This document shows positions 56,062 to 64,000 of a stretch of 64,000 nucleotides of DNA, one piece after another (positions within the stretch are counted from its first letter, which is position 1; every line of letters begins with the position of its first letter). Position numbers and translations under genes: made by a program. Origin of the DNA: Lepiota brunneoincarnata (Eukaryota > Basidiomycota > Agaricomycetes > Agaricales > Agaricaceae); the NCBI GenBank assembly GCA_023014365.1, contig JAEBUN010000003.1:2356001-2420000 (forward strand), written 5' to 3'. Under the pieces are notes generated by a model. That model worked only from the letters and a program-made list of their open reading frames with translations. It was not told the DNA's origin and did no database searches.

Positions 56062-56299
56062 CTTTTAAGTACATTTGGTGTGGGAGCAGAGTTGTCTTTG
56101 GTAGGCTCTGGTGGGTTCCTGATCTTTCTGGAGAATTCCATGAGCTTCTTTATACTCAGTTAAGTATTCTTCGGTGTTTGTGCAGAGTGTTTCATTGGTG
56201 ATCCATTCATTCTCCATGTGGGAGTATCCTTTCCATTTGATGTAGTATTGGAGTTTTCTGTGATATCAGCAGTGATTAAGAATAGTTTCTATCTCATTG
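56062..56299 (-). pseudogene. Chromodomain of H, downstream part
   Basis: Reads EIETILNHC, TGA, then KLQYYIKWKGYSHMENEWI and onward to about 56110. The upstream part (DIINEEEEHD) lies at 58496-58530, beyond X copy 2. Confidence 0.8.
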
Positions 56300-58495
56300 T
56301 AAAGCAGATTACTTTACAAGATCAAAAACGAAGTTCATTAACAGGTTTGCTAATTCCAACTTTATAAGTTTGTGGGGGAGAGGTTGTCACAGATCTCCAG
56401 AAATATATTCAATTCTAGTGTTTTTAGGGTTTTGGTATGTTATTCTCTTAGTCTCCAACTAGACAGACAGTTGTTCTATCTGAATACAATGGGAACTTTG
56501 ATGGTCGTTACTATATAATATGTTAACTAATATCTTCACAATTTGATAAGTCAGGCAAAATGCAAGCTTTCGCAATCAGTGAACCTCCGTAGACCTAGCA
56601 GACAATGTGTTCTAATGGCCCTAGTGTACTACATCCTTTTCTCTTGACAATACTGTAAATTTACACTACCCAGAAAGACAGGCTTTTGACAAGCTCCTGC
56701 AGTAAGTGTCTTTAAGCTAGTAGGCCTAGTGGATGGCGTTATCTAATGGACCCTAGCGCACTACAGCTTCTGAACAAGGTAATAAAACTTTTATACTACT
56801 CAGTGAGACAGGCTTCTAGCAAGCTCCTGCAGTAAGTATCTTTAAACTAGATAGACCTAGTGGACAGCGTTTTCAACGGGCCCTAGCATACTATGTTTGC
56901 TTCTCAATTAAACAGCTCTACAATTCAATGGTATACTTCTGAGGCAAGGCCTCTAAGAGGAACCCAAAGAAACAGAAGTTAGTGAACTTTCTACTTAAGA
57001 ACAGAAGAGGCATAGCAACTTGTATTCAGTTCTCAAGTCAAGCAGAAGGGTCTGTCAATATCTCAATCATTTCAAAGGGTCTGGTTTTAAAGAGTATAAC
57101 TCTTTAAGTCTCTGGTGGTCTTATGACCAAAGAAAATCACATAAAATTGCTTTATATTCCTATCCTAATCGACCATACAATCAGGGGGGGAAATAGGCAA
57201 GTGGTTTCTTGCCTCCCATGTAATTTACAGACAACTTTTTTATAACAATATACAAGTAACTTATGGGTATACCTGAAACAAGCCTTCAGCTTCATCATTT
57301 TATTGTCTCCTCATCATTTAGGAGCATCATTCTAGGAGTTCTGATATCAGTGACATCAATTTGCTCTCAGGGGCTTGCTGTTAGGGGAGTAAGAGCACCG
57401 GAACCAAATTGATATTCAGGTTGCAATTACAATCACCACCCACACTACATATATACATAGCGGTCTGTGCACAGACTGGGCAACTAAACACTACAATAGC
57501 TACCAGAAATAACACGCACAAACAATACACAAACAACTAAAGATAATAAAGTCATCTGCAGATCAGGCTTGGGGATGGGGGTGGCCGAAGGCCAAGACCG
57601 GGCTTGGGCATCGGACATTGGCTAGGAAGGCCGAGCCCAGACATCCAACCACAAGTCCCTAGATGTACCTTGCGTAAGGGGGGGGGGCATGACGCCTGTC
57701 CCCTTACACTTGCTCCCTAGGTGCCTGGCTATTTATATCACAGCCAGCCAGGTTAGCAAGTTTCCTTGCTAACGTTTATCTATTGGTTTTTATTTTATTC
57801 TTTGACTCTCCACACCTGAGTTTTTAACCCTAATGTTCTAAAGTCCACTTCCATAGTCTTCAGGTAGTAGACTAACACTAGAATTAATTAGCTTATTCTA
57901 TTCTTATCAATCTTCATTTTCTAGTTTGTCATTTCTGATCTCTTTTTGTTTCTATGAGGGGGCATCCTTCCCTGAGTACCCTCTGGGATACCCCCATTTG
58001 ATCCCTTAGGTTTCAATATCATCAGAACTGTTTCAAGTGGACATTCTTGTCAGGGCATTCAGCTAATCCCTACATTATTTTGTCAAGATTCACTCCCGGA
58101 CCTGTTATTATGACTAGGTACCATTGGGATGACATAGGTGTTGCGACTTGTCCGCTTTCTAGGGCAGAGGGGAAGAAATGGGTTTTTTTTGTGCAGTCAT
58201 GAGTATCTTAACTAATATCTTAGTTAACACGGTATCGGATACAATGCTTGGGTACATTCATACCAGAGTCATTCTTCCATAGCCTTGTCACCCATAAGTT
58301 AGTTAACATCACTTTTACTTGTCTGGGTGTTCTGGTTCTGTTTCTGAGATGTCCGCCTTCACATATTTTAGATAGTATTCTAAATCTCTCGCACCCAGTG
58401 TCTGACCATGGCCATATACCGATATTATTCAGTAACAGAGAGTTAGTTACTTTATTAGCTAGTGATTTCACAAATGAAATGATTTTGTGGCACAA
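56300..58495 (-). mobile_element. Repeat X, copy 2, with nested solo LTR
   Basis: Reverse complement of copy 1, about 1861 bp without the nested LTR. It contains a segment at about 58262-58375 that copy 1 lacks. The flanks CATTG (56295-56299) and CATCG (58496-58500) may be a decayed duplication. It splits the H chromodomain. Confidence 0.78.
57379..57708. mobile_element. Solo LTR in X copy 2 (330 bp)
   Basis: TGTTAGGGG...CCCCTTACA with CTTGC on both sides (57374-57378, 57709-57713). The other X copies read straight through this point. Contains a G run at 57678-57687. Confidence 0.95.
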
Positions 58496-59940
58496 CATCG
58501 TGTTCTTCTTCTTCATTAATGATATCTGGTGGTGGTGGAGTTGGATGAGGTCCGTATGCTTCTGTTTCAGTGTATGGGGTTAGAAGTTTCAGTGGAATAC
58601 TGGATGTATCTTCCATTTGATCAGAAGTTTTAGTTTGTATGTGAGTGGCAATAAGACTTCTGAGATAAGGAAAGGTCCTAGTCTTTTTGGGGATATTTTG
58701 TTGGAGACGAAGGAGAGTTTGAGGTTCTTGGCTTCTAGCCATACTTTTTGACATGTTTCAAGGGGTTTGACAGTTCTTCTGGTTCTTTGTTTCATGATAT
58801 TGGTGGAGAGTTGATGTGCTGTGTGTGCTTCTTTTCTGGCGTCATCAAGGAGCCTGATATGTTTGTCTACTGATGGAAAGTTTGATGTTTCCATTACCAT
58901 GGGTATTGGCAGAGAGTTGTATCCCATGATTAGTTCAAATGGGGATTTTTGCCTTGAGGCATGTATTTTGGAGTTGTGTGTGAACTCGGCAATAGGGAGG
59001 GTTTCTGGCCAGTTGAGGGGGTTCCTGGTGCAGTATATGGCAAGGTATGTCTCGATTTCTTGGTTGTATTGTTTGGTGGAACCATCTGTCTGTGGATGGT
59101 ATGCAGTTGAGAATGCTTGTTGGATATTTAGGCATTTGGCTAGCTCTCAGAGGGAGTTGGCAGCAAATCTGGGGGCTCAATCTGATATGATTTTGTCAGG
59201 TAGTCCAAATCTAGTGAAGACTTTTTCTATTAATAGTCATCTAATGTCGTCAGTGTTTGATCGATCTGAGGTTGGGATGAAAATTACCTCCTTCATAAGG
59301 CCGTGGTCCACCACGGACAATATCACATTATGACCGGCACTTGGCAGTAGACTGGTGATAAGATCCCATGATATTTGAGCAAATGGGCATTTGGAAGATG
59401 ATGGTGGGATCGGTTGAGTCGGTGCATGATCTGGTCTGCATATGATTTTGTGTTACTGGCACTCTGGACAGCCTTTGACATAGTTCTTTATGAAGGTTGA
59501 CATTCCTGGCCAATATACTTCTTTTTTGGCAAGGCGGTATGTTTCTTGTTCTCCAGGGTGACCACATGTAGGGTGGTCATGGTATCTTGCGATGACATTG
59601 CGTCTGAGTTGGAGGTCTTCTGGAATGATGACATGTTCTTGGAATGTGAGGAGTGGACCATTTGAGGTCAGGACTGTTCCAAAGTCCTTATTGGTGGCGT
59701 TAGGATGTGATTCTTTGAGGAGTTTGAACACTTCAGTGGTTCTAGCATCATACTTGGGTGATTCCATGATTCTTTCTTGGAGTTCCATATTGATGGTGGT
59801 GATAAAGAGGTGTTCTGGGAGTACTGTGATCATGTTTTGATCTTCTATGTCAGCTGTGGCAACAAAGAGGTTGTTTGAAAGCATGGTGACATCTTTGTTA
59901 TCGTTATCCTCATCAGGGATGTGGTCTGGACATCTTGATA
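58496..59940 (-). pseudogene. Integrase of H
   Basis: Zinc region HDHPTCGHPGEQE ... CPECQ (59460-59590), VVDHGLMKEVIFIPTSD, YHPQTDGSTKQYNQ and the C-terminal ISPKRLGPFLISEVL (58660). TGA codons replace Arg seen in C1 at DDIR*LL, ISD*APRF and NSL*ELAK. Confidence 0.88.
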
Positions 59941-61960
59941 GAGTGTCTGGTGCAGGGATCTTTGATCCTGGGATGTGTTCTAATTTGAAGTTGTAGTCAG
60001 TGAGGGTCTGGACCCATCATGCTTGTTGGCAGTTGATTTTCTGGGGCTTATGCCAATATGTGAGGTTTTGGTGATCCGTTCTGATATGGACAGTATGGGG
60101 GTTGCCAAGGAGATAGTGGCACCATTCTTCAAGGGCTCGGATAATAGCGAGGAGTTCCCTGTCATAGATGTCGTAGTTTTGTTCCGCTGGTCCAAACGTC
60201 TTTGAATAGAATGATACGGGTTTCCGTATTCCATTGATATTGTGTTGGTACAGGACAGCTCCTGATGCGAATTTGGAAGCATCGGCTTCTATTTCGAAGG
60301 GTTTTGTGGAGTCAGGCATGAGGAGTACCAGTTCCTTTAAGAATTCATTCTTGAGCATTTCAAACGCTTTTTGTTGTTCTTCTTTCCATTTGAATTTGTT
60401 CGATTTGGATAGGAGTTGGTTAAGGGGTTTGGTGTGGTGGGAGTAACTGCAGATGAATTTCCAGTAGAAGTTGCAGAATCCAATGAATTTCTGAATGTGT
60501 TGGACTGTTTTTGGTACTGGCCAGTCTTCTATTCCCTTGAGTTTTCCAGGATCCATTTTGATTTCGTCTGGTGTGATGATCATGCCAAGATATTTGAGTC
60601 ATTGTTTGTTGAACTTGCATTTCTCTGTTTTGAGGTAGAGGTCATTTTCCTGCAGGATTTGCAGTACTTTTTCTGTAAGTTGGTCGGTTTCTTCTTGGGT
60701 TTTACTGTAGATTAGGATATCATCCATATAAATGATTCCTCCTTTCTCCATTATCTTGGAGAATAGCATGCCCATCATGTGTTGGAACATTGCGGGACTA
60801 TTGCAAAGTCCAAAAAACATAACAGTTGGTTCAAAAAGACCTATAGGAGTCTTGAACGCTGCTTTCCATTGGTCACCATCTTTGATTCTGACATTATTGT
60901 ATCCTAGGCAGACATCGAGCTTAGTGAAGTACTTAGCTCCTTTGGGTTTATCCATGATAGAGGAGATTATGGGGATTGGATATGCATTTTTGATGGTGTG
61001 ATTGTTTAGATAATGATAGTCTTGGCAGGGTCGGAGGTCTCCTCCTTTCTTGGCAACAAAAAAGAAGGGTGCTGCCATAGGGCATTTTGAGGGGTAGATG
61101 TACCCTTTTCGGAGGTTTTCATCTATAAATTCTTTTAATGCTTTTTCTTTGGCAGGTGCCACTTGATAAGGTTTCATTGATTTTGCTTTGAATGTCGGTT
61201 TTAGTTTGATTTCATGATCAAATGTTCTTGATGGTGGGAATTGTTCAGATGCTTTCTTGTTGAATATTTTAGCCCATCGGGCAAATCTCTGAGGGATCTT
61301 GGGTAGTTCCTTGTTTGATTCTGGTTGTTTTCCTTTTTGGTTTGCCGATTTTGTTGGATTATGTTGCTCATTGTGGAGTGTTGTGGCATGTGTTGCTTTA
61401 GCATTTACTTCTAATGGGGCTAGAAGCATCAGGTTCATTTCTCTTTCTAAAGAGAAGGTATCAAGATCAACATTTGACAGGCTGACGTATTCTTCAGGAT
61501 TTTCCTCAGGTTGAGAGGTTTTTCCAGCCATTATGTCCATGGCAATGGAGTTGAGTTCAACGGGTTGTTGTAGGGTTCTGAGGAGTTTGGAAAAATCTTG
61601 GTGATCAATTTGGGGTTTCCAAGAGAATGTTTTGTTCTTCCAATTGATGTCGGGATTGTATTGTGCCAACCAGGGAAATCCAATGATGAGATCTTTCTCA
61701 CCGGTGTTTGTGATGTATGCTTCTAGCATGCAATCTCTTCCATCAATGATGGTTCTAATTTTGATGTATTCATGGATCTTGCCATGTTGATTGTCAGTTC
61801 TGTCAACGTTGCTGAGAGGGATTGGTTGGTCCAGCCATTTGGTTTGATAACCATATCGTTCAATGACTTTGTGGGAGATAAAGTTCCCTTGGGCTCCTGA
61901 GTCTATCAGGGCAGTGATGGCCATGGGTTTTGATGTCTGTTCACTCCAAATCTCAATGGG
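59941..61960 (-). pseudogene. Protease, RT and RNase H of H
   Basis: Protease ALIDSGAQGNFISHKVI (61915). RT with [33 protein letters not shown] and YMDDILIYSKTQ (60720). A TGA follows CKFNKQ near 60596. RNase H has EADASKFASGAVLYQ and DRELLAIIRALEEW. Protease and RT are one open frame of 441 codons. Confidence 0.9.
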
Positions 61961-62080
61961 TAAGAAAAGGGATCATTTATTCAGGGATAGTCGTAATTGT
62001 ACAGAGTTTATTGAGAAAGTGTCCTTCTGGGAGTGAGAGTATGAAATGTCCTTCTGAGTTCTGAAATGTGCAGGGGCACA

Positions 62081-63547
62081 TCAATCAACAGTGTTCCTTT
62101 TTAACAATCCTGGAATGGACGCATCTCCAGATCCTTGGTAGCGCAGAGTGGAGTTCTTGTTGGAGTTCAGGATCAAGATCATTGACCATTTGGCACATCT
62201 GAGATGTGACTTCTGCGATGGCAAGGGAGTACTTGCATTGTGGTTATTGTTGGGCATTCCGGTTTGGGAATCCAGGACAAGTGTTTTGTTGTCCAGGGAA
62301 AGGACAATTGGGGTTTCTTGCAGGGCAAGGGGGATTGGTATGCATTCCTGGGAAGCATCTGGCTGGCGGTGGTTGTGGGCATTTACTGACCCAGTAGTCT
62401 TTAGCTCCACATCAGAAGCATTCCTGGTTCTGATATGATTTCATTTGTTGTCCAGTGACAACGGCATCTAATTCCAATGGTTCTTGAGTGGAGTCTTCTT
62501 TGGCATATTCCAGTTGTGGAATTTTGGGGTAAGAATCTTCAAATCCTTCTTCTACTGTGACATGGTCTATTTCCATGGTGTGTGGGTCTCGTGGGGTGAA
62601 ACGTGGAGCATTGCTCCTTTGGTAAAATTGTGCATAGGGCATGTTGTTGTTTGGATGGTTCAATCCACAGTTGGGTTGGTATTGGTTCCTTTGAGGGAAT
62701 GTGTTTTTGGGTGTGCCATACAGGGCATTGATTCTGTGGAAGTTGTCATTGAGTTTGTTGGCTTGGGTATACCAAGTGGTGATGGTTGTCGGAGGGTTCT
62801 CTGATTTGTTGATCTTCATTGTGATATAGCAATTGATTGCTTTGCGATAGAGATTGATCAGGGTGCGATCTTCGTTAAGTCTGGACTGACAGACAAGCTC
62901 CTTGAACTGAGCATTGAACTCAGTCATTGGTTTACCTGCTTGGTGCAGGACTTGAAGTCTGGTATGCATGTACGCATGTTTGTCTGCTGGGGTGAAGTTG
63001 GCTCTAAGCCGGGCAGTGAAATCGTCCCATGACTCCATGGCTATGGGTTGTCCTTGTTGGGTTTGGGCATTCCTCTCATGGAGGTATTGTCTGGCCCAGG
63101 CTTGGGCATCTCCTGATTGCATCGTTGAGAGGACAAATAGGGTTCTGGCAAGGTCAGTGTTGTAGGTAGTTGTATTAGCAAGTATGTAAACTTCACATTG
63201 GAAGATCCAATCTTCGAAGAGTCTTCTAGTTCCATTGAAGGTGATGGGTTTGAGGAGACCTAACTCCTTTGGGGTATGTGTGGCAGCCATTATTTGTAAT
63301 TGTCCAGGTGGCAGTGGCAGTGGTCTTGGTGGTTGCACTGGTTGTACAGGTGGTGCCAGTAGGGCTAAGGGTTGTACTGGTGTGGGTAATGTGGGTGGTT
63401 GAGGATCAGGGTCTGATTGGTTGTCGTTGGTGATGTAGATGTCTGAATCATTGTCTACTGGGGGAGTTCTTCCTTGATTTACTGTGTATTCGTGGTGTGT
63501 GAGTAGATTTTCTTCTGATTGGGAAAGTTCTCTTGGTTGTTTGAGGG
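62081..63547 (-). pseudogene. Gag of H (N-terminus cut off by D)
   Basis: Reads from LKQPRELSQSEENLLTHHEY through KPITFNGTRRLFEDWIFQCE, AWARQYLHERNAQTQQG and NAQFKELVCQSRLNEDRTLI to the knuckle, where TGA replaces the Arg of CFRCGAKD near 62410. The frame before that stop is open for about 380 codons, better preserved than in C1. Confidence 0.88.
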
Positions 63548-63899
63548 TGTTACCATTTTCCCTTTTATGCACCTGCCCATCTATTTTTACTTATCACATG
63601 TCACCGCCCATTGTCAGTGCCCAGTTATATTTATTTATCACATGCCACCACCCATCTATAGTTAGTTCTTCTTTGGCTTGTGATTTCCATATGTCCGCAT
63701 GTGATTCTCTCTTTTATCACATGCCAGTCACCCCAGTAGTATATATAGACTTAAGCATTACTTGTAATCCTTAGCTTTGTCTTGTTATACACTGTATTTG
63801 TTCCTGCTCTTTGGCATCGCCTTAGACTTGCTCGCACTACTCAACGGTTAACTTGTCATTAATCACATTGAGCCTTGCAGACACCTAACCAGCGTAACA
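63548..63899 (+). repeat. 5' LTR of element D (352 bp)
   Basis: TGTTAC...GTAACA. TATATATAG at 63740-63748, and about 30 nt later the self-primer TAGCTTTGTCTT (63772-63783). It interrupts H gag; GAGGG precedes it. The partner LTR is outside the window. Confidence 0.82.
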
Positions 63900-63900
63900 A

Positions 63901-63912
63901 AAGACAAAGCTA
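63901..63912 (+). other. Element D primer-binding site (self-priming type)
   Basis: AAGACAAAGCTA, 1 nt after the LTR, pairs over 12 nt with 63772-63783. Confidence 0.72.
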
Positions 63913-64000
63913 CTTGTTGCCTCTCTTCTCTCTTCTCACCCTCCTTGGTTTGCACAGTACCATTAACTGTGAGGTCTAGACAGAACCATAATCTGTTGAG
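63913..64000 (+). mobile_element. Start of the internal region of element D
   Basis: Leader-like CT-rich sequence running off the window; no coding frame yet. Confidence 0.6.

Larger units (their letters stand above)
39008..63547 (-). mobile_element. H: family C chromovirus, split by G, X copy 2 and D
   Basis: The 3' LTR is 39008-39378. The internal sequence continues at 39379-39595, 54867-56299 and 58496-63547. The 5' LTR and gag start lie beyond the window because element D is inserted at 63548. The left flank is AAAGC of the CACTA relic. The same family as C1 at 41999, but CpG-poor and with many TGA codons, so older. Confidence 0.92.

Overview
The window is a fungal heterochromatin-like block, almost entirely made of transposable elements nested inside one another. 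An Agaricomycete (mushroom-forming basidiomycete) is the best guess. The support is a Tnp2-type (CACTA) transposase of the kind common in Agaricomycetes, Ty3/gypsy chromoviruses with C-terminal chromodomains, a Ty1/copia family, introns of about 50 bp with CTRAY-like branch points, and strong CpG decay of old copies. The species was not identified. No rRNA, tRNA, CRISPR or bacterial-type operon was seen.

Left block (1-25616). A fragment of an unclassified repeat 'X' (1-272) is interrupted by W, a + strand chromovirus (5' LTR 273-981, gag and pol to 14578). W is split by Z, a complete - strand chromovirus (1138-9016, 661-bp LTRs, 5-bp duplication TACAC). Between its chromodomain and 3' LTR, Z carries an intron-containing gene on the opposite strand whose product has a perfect Zn2Cys6 cysteine spacing. 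W is then cut by copia A (14815-20012, -). Copia A runs through a chimeric LTR into the older copia B (to 25616, -). B contains a Z solo LTR, which in turn contains a short piece of a W-type LTR. B sits in a - strand relic of family C (25617-27417).

Middle (27418-39007). This part holds a solo LTR nested in a solo LTR (28166-29119), a decayed gene of unknown function split by a Tc1/mariner-like TIR element, a decayed member of what looks like a lineage-specific protein family (33171-35922), and a CACTA transposase relic carrying a 710-bp W-type solo LTR.

Right block (39008-64000). H (family C chromovirus, -) is inserted in the CACTA relic. H is split by G (39596-54866, -), by X copy 2 (which has its own nested solo LTR) and by the 5' end of a new element D (63548 onward, +). 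G is split by X copy 1 and by C1 (41999-50198, +), a younger copy of the same family as H. C1 and H share an extra sense ORF after the chromodomain that encodes three zinc knuckles.

Across the window, 5-bp target-site duplications give an insertion chronology. Four different gypsy LTR families show a self-priming primer-binding site, while the copia copies have a tRNA-Met-type site. Most nonsense codons are TGA at positions where a related copy has CGA or CAA, as expected for deamination of methylated CpG. Three gypsy families each carry an extra coding region: the antisense Zn2Cys6 gene in Z, the triple zinc-knuckle ORF in C, and an acidic ORF inside the U3 of W's LTR. These are the best candidates for undescribed biology.
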